Shown: piece after piece, positions 47,763-60,989 of the stretch
How positions within the stretch are numbered: the first letter of the stretch is position 1
Layout: each line of letters opens with the position of its first letter
NCBI GenBank assembly: GCA_013420905.1
Contig: JAAXNY010000001.1
Location: 4,464,001 to 4,528,000, forward strand
DNA from: Collybia mongolica
Taxonomy: Eukaryota > Basidiomycota > Agaricomycetes > Agaricales > Clitocybaceae
Direction: 5' to 3'
Length of the DNA: 64,000 nucleotides
The notes under the pieces: model-generated
Told to the model about the DNA's origin: nothing
The model's input: the letters and a program-made list of their open reading frames with translations, nothing else
The model's database searches: none
Made by a program: the position numbers and the translations under genes

Positions 47763-50700
47763 TAGGCCCTCAACACTTCGGCACTATCTGGGAACCGGCG
47801 ATTGGCAACTTAGAGCTCTCGTTCGAGAACCTGCTGGGAAGGAAGAAATTTCAAGCGTAGCATTATATATCATTCTAATATATATGGACAACATACAGTG
47901 TCTATCACTCCATATCCGGCCTGCTCTCCGTTGGTATTGTTGGGTCCAGGAAGCTGTTATTACACTTCGTACAGACGAAGAACAGGATCATCCGCGTCTC
48001 CTTTCGTTTGGATTGATCCTGATAGAACACAGCACTGGAAAGACAGGGTCAGGTTTGGCCTTGACATAGGAAGGGAGATGGGGTGACGTACTCCTCGTGC
48101 CCGCAGCGTGGACAAGGGATGTTGGAATGGGCCTGTTTATTTAACGAGATGTCGTTGACCCTGTATTTATGGACAAAGATGAAGATACGCACAAGAGTAG
48201 GATCGGACCCAAGATCCGTTGTCACTCCCACTTGTTCTCTTTGACCTCTTCAATCTAACCGAAGGTCTGTCGAGCGACTGACTTACTTTGTGACTGTCAG
48301 CAAGTCGTTTTTGTATACACAACTATTATCTCCAATCTCATCATATTGACAAATCCGACATGCATAAACCATGATTCTTCGTTGTTGGTCGGCTTTTGGG
48401 TACAACAAATTGTTGCATTCTGAACAGAAATGAAGTGAAGCGGACTTCACAGGGGTTCAGCAACATCAAAATAGGATGGGAGTCGCTCGGGACGTGCTCA
48501 CCATTTTCGTTCCCTATTGTTTGAAGTCGACGAGCAACAGTTTGGCAACAAGAACGTCGCTGAGAAAGCAAAAACTGTCTTCAGGATGAACTCAGGATTG
48601 TATTTGGTCTTGTTGACAGTGTAACGTGATCTTGCTCAACGACTTTGTTCGCGAGGAGGGTTGCGTTCAAGTTGCGAACCAAGATGATCACTCATATGAA
48701 TTTGGCAGCTTGGCTACATCTGATGGTCTCATTAGAGGAACGTAGTGGTGACCGTAAGAGCCTCCAGTTTCGACGCCATTGGCCTACTTATCGTGACGCC
48801 AGACCCCACTCTCTGTCGTTCCAGGTTCCTAATTCATGTTGTTATCGCGAAGGCTTTCCGCTCATTAACTACTCGCACAAGCGATCCTCACATACATCCT
48901 GATCGTTAAACCTGGTATTCTACCATCAGGTTCATGTGGTGGCTGCGACTGTAGCGATTTATGTGTGCGCAGACAAGGCGGTGGCGATTAAGACATGGGA
49001 CCCACAATTAAACCCAAGGCATTGTGGAACTTCGACGGCTCAAACTCATCATCGGGTAAAGGTCGGCTTTTATTATTGCATCTTTTGTGTCCACCTGACA
49101 CAGCCTGCAAGTTTTTTCGTCGCTTCCATCGATCCTGCCTGCCGTGATGGTGGTCCTTGCTGAGTGCTAAGGTACGCCTTTGCCCTTTCATTATTATGGA
49201 GTAATGTCTATTCGGCAGGGGATTGATGGGTGCACCCTCCTCCGTGCATTTTCGGTGCTCATAATGACCATTCGATGAAATGCATCGATCGGAGGTGGTA
49301 TATGTCCCCACGGGGTACCGCAGACTATCTCAGGGGACTGACACCCTTCGATATTTTGTGGAGTTGTGCCGCACGTCGCACGCTCTGTACATCGAATGAG
49401 ATCCTCACGCGATGACAGTCGTGAAATATTCCGTCTTTACCCTGGTTATTTTAACGACTCCATGCTGGGTTTTCGCTTAGGCTCCATGAACGCGTGGACT
49501 CCTCACGATACGTTCGCTCAATGTGGTGTCGCTCACTGTCTTCAGTCTTGACATGCACGGCTTTGAGGTACGATGACTTATGACAGTGTTGTTTTTTGGC
49601 CGGAGACATCTCCAATGTATCGGAACGGAGAACTCATGCCCTGATGCATTGAGCCACCTCGACAAGGAATCATCCCCGGATCATTAAAGAGACATTTTTC
49701 ACTATATCGTCGGCCCTCGAGAGGAAAGGTCCCATCAACAGAAAAGTGACACTCCATTATCAACAAGTGCCTGGGATTGTTTTCCTCGAAGTCTTGATAT
49801 GTTCAATACCCGGTACGCTCTATGTCCCTACACCGAAAGTCGTCATCTGCGTATCCCAAAGTGGCAACATATCACATTGTCGAAATCTGTGCGACTGTCA
49901 TGTCGGGCTTCCCGTCACCTTCATATTCTAATTATTTGTGTGCTTGATGCGGTTTCTGAGGTTGTCGTAGTCACATAGAGCTCTCAGTCGATCTTTGATA
50001 TCCACTGAATTTATCGTAGGTGAGCAATGAACAACTATAAATATCGCCGCAATTGATGATTCAGGTATGTCGCGTTTGAGGGCAGTGCAATCCTCAAACT
50101 GCAAGCACCTGCGATTTATCAGGGCACAACCAGGGTCGTAGTGCTATCATGTCAGGGTGTGGCAAGTTGTTGTGCTACCGAATAACGCTTCATTTCACGT
50201 TTTTGAGAAAAAGACGGAAACTGGTGACTCAATCAGGTTGGCAGCCTGGGAGGGATACTTTTTCACCCGTAGTTTTTTTCGACGCAACGCTGGGGGATTT
50301 CCTTTGACACTTGAATTTTTTAATGGAAAAACCAAGGGCGTAAATAGATACCCAAACGCGCCCCTTCGCTTATGTTTCAGTTCGTAATATTGTTTGCCAC
50401 TAAGGAGGTAACGTTATCTTAGCTAGGTGCTATTCTTTCGCTGATGATCGAAAATTTCTTTGATTCAGGGATCACTCTCGGCAAGATCTGACAGAAGACA
50501 AGAATCAACAGACAGAAGTCTATCGTAAGCATATCCATTTTGGGACTGTATGGATCAATATCCGGCATTCGACACAGCTGTGTTCTCTCATTCTCTGGAT
50601 TCCAGAGTACTCCAGAAAGGTTTGCCTGAAAATTTTAAGGGTGTCTAACCCTAACAGAGCGCCGTCAGGGAAGAAGAGAAGCACGATTGAAACAGCCGAG

Positions 50701-50940
50701 AAATTCATTAGCGCGTCGCTCGGGGGCCAAAATATATATTCGCGTACGTATTAGAATGAGCGCCATCGCTTCCGTAATTCGATAATCAATCGAACTCCGT
50801 TCGGAGACATCGGAGGGCGCTAGGGCTAGGTATAAAGTCAGGAGTTGCCCGTGTTGGTTACTTAGGTTATTCTCTCGTCCACTCCTTACTTTTTTTTTTA
50901 CCCTGCCTCTCGGCGCTGCCACTCGCACTTTCCAGTAAAT
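47763..50940. other. 3.2 kb without an intact gene
   Basis: Only short frames. It includes a possible MFS relic (about 48960-49830) and ends with the promoter of the hydrophobin, which has a T-rich run at 50889-50899. Confidence 0.5.
48960..49830 (+). pseudogene. possible decayed sixth MFS permease
   Basis: Scattered stretches resemble the array permeases in the right order. TTGATGGGTGCACCCTCC followed by TCCGTGCATTTTC (49225-49254) resembles the codons for LMIGGSLLHAFS. SMNAWTP...FAQCGV (near 49487-49531) resembles IMNAAS...LAPRYGV. TTTTTTGGCCGGAGACATC (near 49592) resembles the FFSGG exon end. Frames are broken throughout. By eye this is suggestive only. Confidence 0.3.
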
Positions 50941-51513
50941 ATGAAGTTCATCACTATCTTCGCCGTCGTTGCTGCTGCCGCCGCCACTGTTGGCGCCGTT
51001 CCCGCCGAGACCAATGCAGAGCGTTTCGCGCGAGGACTCCCTCCCAATCCCCCTGTCCGCCGCTCGACCCCCGTAGGCTGTAAGTACTTTCATATATCTC
51101 CTGGGAACCTCAGTTTATCCCATAATAGCTGCCAGGAGAGGTACTCCGTCGGGAACACCTGGTCAATGTAACACTGGCTCTATCCAATGCTGCAATAGTG
51201 TCACACAAGCAAACAACCCCGTTGCGGCTCTCCTCATCGGCCTCCTTGGCATTGTTGTTGGCCCCACTGTCGCTGTTGGCCTTACATGCTCCCCACTCTC
51301 TGTCATTGGTATTGGTGGTAACTCTTGGTAAGTTTTAGTGCCTACTTCTACGCGTCTACGAAATTAACACCCTTGTAGCACGCAGCAACCCGTTTGCTGC
51401 CAGAATAACAGCTTCAATGGCCTGATCGCCATCGGTTGTTCACCAAGTAAGTTGGCAATCCTTTTCTCCTAGTCCTCTTATCAACAATTGCAAAAGTTAA
51501 TATAGGCCTCTGA
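50941..51513 (+). CDS. class I hydrophobin
   Basis: Small secreted amphipathic protein that coats aerial hyphae and fruiting bodies. The start MKFITIFAVVAAAAATVGAV is a signal peptide, followed by an Arg/Pro-rich spacer. After an intron (51073-51130) come QCNTGSIQCCNS, a hydrophobic loop (VAALLIGLLGIVVG), GLTCSPLSVIGIGGNSC and, after a second intron, TQQPVCCQNNSFNGLIAIGC. The eight cysteines follow the hydrophobin order C-CC-C-C-CC-C. The last intron join gives a very short tail (SPSL) with TGA at 51511-51513; unspliced, the frame would run on to a TAG near 51470. About 110 residues, normal for the family. Confidence 0.93.
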
Positions 51514-52805
51514 ATGACTAAAATCCTTGCTTTTATAATTCTATTGGGGTTATACTGGCATGGTTCCTTTCTTCACTTGTCGGACTTCCTCCGTTCGGTT
51601 TCTTGTCGAGGCACTCCTAGTTCCTTACCGTCATACCTATTGTACTCCCCCTTATGGATAATGTCGTGTTCAATCTGATCACCAACACCTAGAGCTTTTG
51701 ATGATAAACGGACTTGAGCAGTAAGGGGTTGTATGTTGAAATAGCGGATATTCTACTGTTGGAATGGAAGCAAAGTTGTGCCTGTAACTAACAGGCTCGT
51801 TTTTGCCGTCTTTCTCCCGACTATGTGTTTGTCTTGGCAACGTGGCTGTGGTTTTTCGATCTGTTGAGTCGAAATTTGATTCCAATTTCTGGGTGAGTGG
51901 AAATGTAGCCAGGTGAAACGTTTCCTACACAGGAATGTCTTTTCCACAGAGATTAATTGACTAGCTCAGTTGTGCATCTCCTATATTATATTACGGATCG
52001 AACCTTAAGCCCATGACTTAAAAGTTAATTCCGGCAGAACACGTTGCTTAGATCCAAGCGTCGATACTTGGAAGTTACGACAGACTTTTTTCGAGAATGG
52101 ACCCCAAATTTGGAGATGCCTGGTATAACGGACTCCTGAGTACGGCATGAGTCTCGAAGGGCCATATTATACGATCGAGACTAGGAAACGGAAAACTTAT
52201 TATACCGACTCTGCGAACTCGAGATCGAAAGCCCCAGAAAGAGCCACTAACGTACGATTACTGTTCGGGCTGAAATAGTCCAGATTGCGGCGCAAGGTAA
52301 AGGAGCCTGTTAGTTTGTGTGACAGGTCGCAGTTCTTGGGTCTCGGGCCGAAACTCCATATGTAACTGGTTAAAATCCGTTGGGGGGAGTGGGCAGTCGC
52401 CGTCATTAGGCGAGGCCTGGATCCGTGAGGATAGATATCGTAGACCTCTTGATGAATTATCCACGGTCTCCAGGACTTGAAGGAACGTTTAAGAAAGGAT
52501 AATCGACACGGGTTTCCAAGTGGGCAAAGGCAAATGGGAAGGTTCTGCTATTCTAGCCTGGAAGTGGCGTAGAAGGATTGAGGGAGACTATTTGCCCTGT
52601 CAGGAGGGTATTGCGTAAATTAGAGACTATTAGTATATTATTCCTAGAGCACGGCCGCTGCCGAAGGAAAAGGCCGATATTTGATTTGCGTCGAACCTTA
52701 ATCGGCAAAAACTGGCAAGCCACCACGGGAACAGCCGTTCGCCCCGAATTTGCCTTCAACGTATACAAAACAGAGGTAATCAAGAGCTCGTCGACGAACG
52801 TCAAG
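51514..52805. other. 1.3 kb between hydrophobin and RPL27
   Basis: 3' flank of the hydrophobin and promoter of RPL27. Short frames on both strands lack motifs. Confidence 0.5.
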
Positions 52806-53429
52806 ATGGTCAAAGGTACATCATCGTTGTCTACTTTGTACTATAATCGCTGATTAGCGTATAGTATACAAGCCTGGCAAGGTACATCCTAAATCCACCT
52901 GTTGGACGTCGAAACAGGATAACATTTGAATTCAGGTTGCAATCGTGCTCCAAGGCCGTCAAGCCGGCAAGAAGGTCGTGGTTATTAAGCAGTTGGACGA
53001 GGGCACCAAAGAGCGACCATACCCCCATGCTATTGTCGCTGGTATCGAGCGGTACCCCCGGAAAGTAACGAGACGTATGGGTCAGAAAAAATTGGCGCGT
53101 CGGAGCAAGGTCAAGCCTTTCATCAAGGTGCGTCTGGAGATTCGGGTTTGCGGGGTTGCGATGAGGCTTACTTTGCGATCTTCAGGTCGTCAACTACTCA
53201 CATCTGTTCCCTACACGTTACGCTCTTGAGTTGGAGGGTCTCAAAGGAACAGTCACACAGGAGGCTTTCAAGGAGCCATCACAGCGGGAGGATGCTAAGA
53301 AGACGATAAAGAAACTGCTTGAGGATCGTTACACTGGCGGAAAGAACAAGTGGTTCTTCACACCCCTGAGAGTAAGTCCTGTCTGCTCGCTGCGTTTTTC
53401 CAATTCTCATTACAATCCTTCAGTTTTGA
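52806..53429 (+). CDS. RPL27: 60S ribosomal protein L27 (eL27)
   Basis: Conserved large-subunit ribosomal protein. Five coding exons: 52806-52815 (10 nt), 52865-52881 (17 nt), 52936-53127, 53186-53371 and 53424-53429 (6 nt, TTTTGA). They give MVK-VYKPGK, the KOW-type segment [68 protein letters not shown] and WFFTPLRF. The length (about 136 residues) and ending PLRF match the family. The tiny first, second and last exons are typical of intron-rich basidiomycete ribosomal-protein genes but would be missed by simple gene finders. It should be strongly expressed and growth-regulated. Confidence 0.96.
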
Positions 53430-54272
53430 GTGGTATTCTTTGTGTCGGATATGCTCCATAAAATCGCAGTATGCATCATGTCACATGCCACTATACACAC
53501 ATAGCAACATCGAATCCACTGATTCATCTTGAATGACGTGAATGATGTTTCGGCGACACTGCCCCAAAATACTTCACTGAGTTGTTTGACGGTCGCAGCA
53601 TGTGTCACCCATGACCATGAAACATATTCGCTTCACGAAGAAGCTGTCGCAAGACAGTAGGCAACGCGATCGTCCAATTGTCATTGGTCTGCGATAAAGG
53701 TGGTGTAGAATGCCTCTGGGGTGACTGTCATTGCAGGGATCAAGATATGTTCGGATCCAACAATTCTTTGACCCTTTCAGTTCCTATCCTCTCTATCCCA
53801 TCGAAGAAGTAGATCACCAAGAACCATGAGTCTATTTTTTCCCTCAAACTCACATCACCGGTTTCCCGATTTTAAGCAACTGCACAACGGAGATCAGGAT
53901 CTATTAATTTGAAGATCTCTGAAATAAATTATTGTCACAGGAGGTTATACATACTTCTAGCCTCAACGTCAAATTGATTAGAGTACAACTGCCATACGAG
54001 ACCTGCCAGTATTCACAAAAACAAGAAGTTACAGGTAGATGTGGTTTAATGCTGATAATAGTGTTCTATCTCATGCGGTTGTTGTACGATGTGAAGATCT
54101 ATAAACGGTAGAAGGTGCGAAGATTATGATAAAGGAAGGTGGAGTGAATGCGAAGGCGGGGCGGGGTAAGGATTTCAGGCCACGTTTTTGATAATTGTGG
54201 AGGGTAATCCCAAAGAGTTTATTTAATCATACTGATAAATTAGTCTTTCCAGTTTATCGTCATCTCAGTGTG
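53430..54272. other. intergenic between RPL27 and the GMC oxidoreductase
   Basis: Convergent 3' flanks, 0.84 kb. No gene recognised. Confidence 0.5.
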
Positions 54273-56513
54273 TTATCTGTAGGAAGCCTTGATGAGGTCA
54301 GACGCTCTTTCCGCGAATACGTAGACGATCGCCTGGGGGTGGCCGCTTGGGATATATGGCTGACAAAGGAAAATCATCAGGCACATAATAACACACGACG
54401 AGAAAGAACGGAAGCATACCAGCACAGAGGCGTCTACAACTCGCAGACCAGCGACGTTCTTGACCTTTAAGTCCGGATCGACGACTCCATCCTTGGCATG
54501 CTTGCGTGTCATCCGGGCGGTTCCAGTGGGGTGGAAGATTGTCATAACGCTTGCGGCGTTGTATGCATCTATCTGGGCATCTGTGCTTGCGGCGGTGAGA
54601 CCAGCAAGTGCGTTGATGATATAACCCTTCCATGCGGGAGCAGCGAAAAACGCAAGGGAGCTCCTGACAGCTTCACGCATCAAACTTTTGTCGAAGTCTG
54701 ATTCAAGGAGGCCAGGGTTGATCAACGGAGGGTCGAAGGGGTTGTTGGATTGTAATGCGATATTACCACCTGCACCGTAGTTTCTAAGATTATGCCTGTA
54801 TCTACTGAGATATCGGGACTTACGAGACATGGGTTGGGTTATGACAATTCCGGTAGATGCGAAATAGCCAGTCTTAGGAAATCCGGTTGGTGCACCATTC
54901 TGAAACATGGGATATCAGTCCGCGACCCTGATGAATGATACGGGTGAGATGTACTCCAATTAGAATTTCGATATGCGGCGTCTTGGGGCCGGAAGCAGGG
55001 TCTTTTCTCAGAATTGTTTGGTTCTGGGAGCGCAGAAATACGAGGTGGCTAACGATGCTGTTGGTGAGTGGTCCAGTCCCATTGTTCATCCACTGGTCGA
55101 TGGCTTGCTGACGAATGGGTGTATCTCGGTTTACGTCATCGAAGGTATCATTCCCCGAGATGTTGTAACGTACGCCACCAAACGGGTGATCTGAAAGGTG
55201 CTGCCCGACATCGGGAAGGTTGACGAGGGACTCAATTCGGAACGCCTTCAAGGATTTAGCATTACCGATGCCAGAGTGCATCAAGATATGTGGAGAGTTG
55301 ACAGAACCGGCAGAGAGGATTACTTCTTTGGATGCTATTAAGTGCTGCAGAGGACCTGATGGGCAATATCTATTCATGTTTTCAATACACAGAATACCGG
55401 GCCGGCTCACCGTTGGGGCTCAAACGGACCTCGACGCCGCGGAAGGCAGGGACACCATGTTCCTTTCCAGTTTGGATCACCCGAGTGACACGTGCACCCA
55501 GTAAGATGTGCAGGTTTGGTCTATTCATAAATTCGGGCGCTAAATATGAGGTGGCTGAGCTACTGCGGGAACGCCCTTTCACTGTCAACTGAATGTGTCC
55601 TGTGCCAAAAATACGTCAAGTGATGTCTGATCGTAACATTTGATATCAAGTGCTCACCAAGACCAAGTGGGTCGCCAGAACTCTGATCGATATTGTATTT
55701 ATATTTGCCCCCTAGTTGTTTGCTCGCATCCATGATGCGTTCTTCGATTGCTACACGGTGGCCAGAGAGACTGACAGAGTTAATGCCATTGGAGCTGTGA
55801 AATGACGGATCATATAGTCCGGTGATATCGCGGTTGTCAGCCGGTGGTCCAAATCTTTCATTCTTCCTGAAGTACTGTTGCATATTCTTCCACGACCACC
55901 CTTTGTCACCCGAAACCTTGGCGTATCTATCAAAATCATCTACTGTACCACGCGTGTAAATGAGATAGTCTGAGAAAGTTGTCAGATACGAGTTGTGAGC
56001 TTGCGATCGTGGTAACTCACTGACTGAGGTGCTTCCTCCAAGCATATGACCTCTGGGATAGTGAATAGATCGCCCAGCAAGGCCGAGTTGAGGAGTAGTG
56101 GTGTAGTTCCAGTCATATGGTGTGTCCGGAGTTAATGCTGTACAAAAGAATGGGATCTCTGAGTCAATGACGCCCTTCTCACTGGAGGGGCGGGCAACGA
56201 CTCAGCCAAAAAAGCTTGCACGAATGCGGATGAGACGAACGTTTGACCAGATTCCAGTAAGAGGACTTGGAATCTAGGATTCTCCGATAGTCTGTTTGCC
56301 AGCACATTTCCAGCAGCGCCACCTAAAACTCACAGTAAGTACTATTGGAAGGTGACGGGCGATGCCAGCGAACAAACCTCCGACGATGATGAAGTCATAT
56401 TTCTCCCGTGCCTGAATGACACTATCACTATTTGGGAGAACAGCTGCCTGGGCTAACGTGAGGGACAAAAGGCCCCAAGATAGAGCATTTAGGGTATGCC
56501 GAGAAAGAGCCAT
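54273..56513 (-). CDS. secreted GMC oxidoreductase (aryl-alcohol-oxidase-like, AA3)
   Basis: FAD-dependent GMC enzyme; relatives oxidise alcohols and supply H2O2 or electrons for lignocellulose breakdown. ATG 56513 (MALSRHTLNALSWGLLSLTL) is a signal peptide. YDFIIVGGGAAGNVLANRLS is the dinucleotide-binding motif, completed by an intron join. Then come VLLLESG, HYPRGHMLGGSTSV (GMC signature), DYLIYTRGTVDDFDRY, ATSYLAPEFMNRPNLHILLG, VILSAGSVNSPHILMHSGIG (second GMC signature), LPDVGQHLSDHPFGGVRY, IFHPTGTARM (first catalytic His), GLRVVDASVL and, after the last intron, PYIPSGHPQAIVYVFAERAS with the second His. The His-His pair fits aryl-alcohol oxidases rather than His-Asn types. About 600 residues; the stop is at 54275-54273. 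The substrate is not certain. Confidence 0.88.
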
Positions 56514-58019
56514 GGTGTGCAAGGTTATCCCAAACGGAGCGGAGAAAGAGGATGGGAAGTCATGAATTTATACCATTCCAGGAATTCTCCACAATGTTTG
56601 AAGACAAATTGATGATACAGGGAACATTGACGGAGATCTTGCAGCGTCTGTCACGCTATATCCCCGCTGGTCTCCAGTGACCAAAGTCGTATAGAGGAAA
56701 ATACCACTCGGCGTCAGAAGAGGGCGAACATGAGGCAATTGGATTTTGCCAAAAAGGTGTGCATGCTCAACAAGCGACAGGGTTGGGAATCGGATAGATG
56801 CCAGGAACCATGTTGTATCATACTGTTGCCAAGCAAACACCTGAGGCCATTATTAAAATTAGATTTGCAGTCAAAGAAATCGACAACATACTGGGGAAAT
56901 GAGGCTTGTCACATGCCGAGATATGGGAATATGGGCGTATGAGGCTACGCAACCTCCAAGGAATCTGCTATGAACCGAGGTAAGGAGAATACCCCATGTG
57001 TTTGTTGCGAGTCGCACCCTTATAATCCGGATCATTATCTTCAGAATGCGGCCGTCCCGAAATCACCGTAATCCGACGGATGTTGTATAGAAGGAGAAGG
57101 TATTGAATGATCGAGAGTTGTAGTATGCACAGGCAATTGACCAGATGATAACGGTGCGAACGATAGATCAGCCATAACCGCGACAAAAAGGACGACAAAG
57201 CAATATGGTAGGGTCGGTGAGTTGACCAGTGGTTTGTAAACAGCTTCTTGATTCTTGAAGACTAGATAGTGGGGCGAATACGAAGCTCTTCTCCCAAGGA
57301 ATTTTGAAATATAATCTCAAAGGAGCAGCTGACTCTGGTCCGAGGAGAAGGTTTGGCGTGTAGTCCACCGTCCAGCACGGGGATAGACGCTGATGTTTTG
57401 GGATGCAAGTGGGCGGTATGATTGGAGTGTTAAGATGTCGCGATAGAGCACATGTACAGATATGTTCTGATGCTTGAATTCCAAGCAAGCATCAACGAAG
57501 ATTGCACCTTGGGGCAATCGCGATGCAGGGACTATGTAATCAGACGGGATTATTCTGGATGATTATCAGTGTTATGGCGCCAAATCTCGAGAGACCTAGA
57601 CTTGTAATATATATAGGCCATTGAAATGAGGTGATGGATGCGGCGTGACGGTCAGGTCAACAGAGGTCCACAGACAAAGCCGCCATCAAACTGTTGAACA
57701 AATACGAACAAGCAATACGCATAGCATGAGTTGAGTTGGATTTGGAAGAGGCGAGCGACAAGTTCAAACGCACTGCAAAACTGAGGAACTCCATCAATCA
57801 ACGGCAACGATTCTCGTCGTGAAAAGCCTGTTTCCATCTGAGGATAACTCTTCATCTTTGTGCTCAACGGATCCTGCGAAAGCGCTTTTAGTAGGCTCGA
57901 AAAAAGCAGTGGCACCAAATAGAACTTGTCGCGTATGTACGCGTTTTTGTTCTCCACACGAATTTTGACCGCTGAAATGAGAACAGCCTCTCTTCTAACT
58001 AGCCCTCTGTATTGCTATT
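56514..58019. other. divergent region between GMC gene and NUP54
   Basis: Upstream of both genes. The part from about 57650 is duplicated near 63040-63412. A minus-strand frame (57652-57957) partly persists in the duplicate, but with changed phase, so it is probably not coding. Confidence 0.5.
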
Positions 58020-58990
58020 ATGTCTATATTCGGGTCGAACCCAACGACGAACACGACAGCTCCTCAGGGCAATCTTTTTGGAGCTCAAACCAATCAACAA
58101 CCACAACAGCAGCAGCAGCCTGCTGGGGGCCTCTTTGGTAATCTTTCCACACCACAAAATCAGCAGTCGAATCAACCAACCACGTCGATCTTTGGTAATC
58201 CGACGACGAACACGAACACTGGAGGCACAGGGTTGTTCGGTGCGCAAAGTACGACTTCGAACACGAACCAAGGGACAGGAGGGGGGGGTCTCTTCGGAGG
58301 TGGGCAGCAGCAGCAGCAGCAACAAGCGGCAGGGGGTAGCTTGTTTGGAGCGAACACGCAGCAGCAGCCGCAAGCAACGGGAGGTGGGCTGTTTGGTGGC
58401 ACGTCAAACCAGCAACAACCAGCGGCAGGAGGTGGATTGTTTGGGAGTGGCGCGCAACAACAGCAACAACAGCCAGCTACGACGGGGCTTTTTGGGAGCA
58501 ATACGAACACTCAGCAGCCACAGCAGCAACAAGCTGGTAATCTATTTGGTGGCAACACTCAACAAAGCGGTGGTTTCGGGAATAAGCCTGGCGGGTTGTT
58601 TGGGGGATTGAATATTAATACTAATATGACGAGCACGACTCCCTCCCCAAACACCGCTACAAATACCAATCCTCTCTTCGGGGGGAGTTTGGGTCAACCG
58701 CAGCAGCAACAAACAGGGGGACTCTTTGGCCAATCCACGCAGAATCAGCAGCAGCAATCAGGAGGCATATTTGGTCAGTCCACGCAGAATCAACAGCAAC
58801 AACGGCCATCCCTCTTTGGAAACCTTGGGCAGTCTACGACCAGCCCAAATCCGTTGTTTGGAGGCGGGAATACCAATACTCTGAATACAAGTGCCTTTGG
58901 AACGAGCACATTAGGCGGGGGTGGTCTTGGATCGTCCGCTCTCTCGACTCGTGGACCGGCCGGCCCTGCTCAGCCACAAGCCGATGCGCA
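57650..58990 (+). repeat. segment duplicated at 63040-64000 (NUP54 promoter and 5' half)
   Basis: The upstream block around GCGTACATACGCGACA (minus strand) and the coding FG region are found again in the same orientation about 5.3 kb to the right, there degraded. The limits are approximate because the second copy leaves the window. Confidence 0.8.
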
Positions 58991-60070
58991 GGCACAATCT
59001 GTAAAACTTATCCAGAGGATTGATGCCATATACACTGCGTGGAACCCTGATTCGCCGCAATGTCGCTTTCAGGTGAACTTCAAATGACCATGTTCTCCCC
59101 CGTACCTGATATTAATATATTGTTTTGTCTAGCACACGTTTTATAATCTTGTCAACCCCAATCAAGTAAACCTATACCGTCAGCCACCTAATATACCGAA
59201 CGATATCTGGGAGAAAGCCACACGGGATAATCCGGATCCTACGTGGTGAGTGTTTGCTTCATGGTGCATGAGGTCGTAAATATATGCTCAATAATTACCG
59301 CACTCAGCTTTGTCCCCGTAATCGCATTCGGATTCGACAATCTCCGGGAACGCGTTGAGGCCCAATCAAAACAAGCCGAAGGGCACAAAGCTCGATTAAA
59401 GGTGCGTGCTGGGCAGCACAACTCATAATGTTTATACTCACTCTCGCATGATGTAGGACCTGAAAGCGAGCTTGGAGATGCTTGCACAGCGTCACGCCGT
59501 TTCTAATGCATCACGTCTGCAGCGCGCAGCTGCCCAACAAACACACCTTACCCAGCGGCTTTTGGCGTTCATCCAACACCTTCATCTTCTTATACCCGCC
59601 ATTCGATCGTCATCAATACGACCCGAGGAAGAGCAGCTGCGGGGAAAGCTGGAAGAGATTGAGGAGGATGTAAGACGAGGGCGGATCAAGGGTAAACTGA
59701 ACGAGCTATGGGCGCTGATAGGTGCTGTCAAAGCGGCGCAAGAACGCGGAAGAGTGGGTGGTGGTGGTGGTAGCGGTGGAGAGTGGGCTGTTGTGGACGA
59801 TGAGGGATTGGCGCAGATCGCCCAGGTGAACGTGTTCCATCATCTCGTTCGTCGGTTTGAGCTGACGGGTGTATTACGCTAAATCAGATTCTATCGGAAC
59901 AGCAAGCGGGTCTGGCACACCTGACGAAAATCCTACAAAAGGGCTTGAAGGACCTGAGTGTTATTATGGGCAATGGCGCTGGTGGCCCGCGTGGCGAGGA
60001 CTCGTATGCGAATGATGGAGATTCGCTGTGGAGCTCGACGAATACCCTGCGGGCCAACTCATTCCGTTAA
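58020..60070 (+). CDS. NUP54: nucleoporin NUP54/NUP57, FG-repeat channel nucleoporin
   Basis: Component of the central-channel Nup62 subcomplex of the nuclear pore (Nsp1-Nup57-Nup49 in yeast). The first exon, from ATG 58020, encodes about 300 residues of FG/GLFG repeats separated by Asn, Thr and poly-Gln (MSIFGSNPTT, GGGLFGG, TGLFGSNTNT, GGIFGQSTQN). A linker leads to QSVKLIQRIDAIYTAWNPDS. Later exons give FYNLVNPNQVNLYRQPPNIP, PVIAFGFDNLRERVEAQSKQ, LKASLEMLAQRHAVSNASRL and EEQLRGKLEEIEEDVRRGRI: the conserved alpha/beta region and the coiled coil that binds partner nucleoporins. Then come ILSEQQAGLAHLTKILQKGL and a tail ending NSFR with TAA at 60068-60070. Introns start near 59072, 59246, 59401 and 59825. 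Complete. Confidence 0.93.
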
Positions 60071-60989
60071 GCGGGGTTACTTTGTTGTCGGATTGTATTA
60101 AAGTTTCGTTATGTGCCTTGGAGGCCTGTAATATCTCACTCTCATGCCTCTGGATGAATGGGGCCTCGGCAAGTGCTTCCCACTCAAGTTTATCCTCCTA
60201 GCTTCCGATGGTTCGGATGGTTTATGCTATCGGTTAGCAGGCGATATCACTCTACATGATCACATTGAATGCAAGTTCTGGAAATAATTAGCTGCCGTTA
60301 TCCCACATAACATGGAGGGAATATGGAGCATGTGAACTATGAATACAACTCTTGCCCCTGACAACCCCCTAGGATTATTCTTGCTCTTTATATATCCAAC
60401 GTATGGTGTAATCAGTTCCGAGGATATAGGGAAATACAGACCATGATCCCAATGATGGCCTGATACATGGCACCAATATTCAAGCATGGATGCTTCTGGC
60501 TGATGCACGTTACCCCCACTTTTCGAGACTGAGGCTCCGCTGTCGAGGTGTATGACCCCGGCGTTCCGAGGGCGGCATAACTCCCGGTGAAGTGCGCGTC
60601 GACGGCGGGGTGTCCAGAGACCCCGAGTCGGCCAATCGTCCCAGAATCATCATTCAAAATTACGATGATAACCATCAGCCTTCATACTGCATGCTGACCA
60701 TAAATCGCATCAGACAATAGGCCCTGACCAAATAGTGCTCGTAGCTTTTTTTTTTCTGGTTACTTGAAGGGGGACAATGGGCACGACGGTCCGATTTCCC
60801 TACTCCCATCGTAACCCCACTGGTCAGTGGTTAACGCGCGGCCCCGAAATACCGCTTGTGGCTCTGGGGCTTTTTCTGGCAAAAGGGTCAGTTTCGAGAA
60901 CCGTGGGCCCAGTGAGAAAGGGATGGCTGACGGCGGGTTTTCCCATCGCGTTGCCAATTTGACTCGATCGGCGTGGCCACATGTCTACA
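60071..60989. other. gene-free 0.9 kb after NUP54
   Basis: 3' flank of NUP54. Frames at 60412-60675 (minus) and 60777-60962 (plus) show no motif. Confidence 0.45.

Noticed and set aside
57652..57957. A minus-strand gene divergent from NUP54
   Set aside because: The duplicate at 63.2 kb keeps the DNA but not the reading phase, arguing against coding.
58012..58611. Long frame overlapping NUP54 in another phase, and matching minus-strand frames
   Set aside because: Shadows of the repetitive Gln/Gly codons of the FG-repeat exon.
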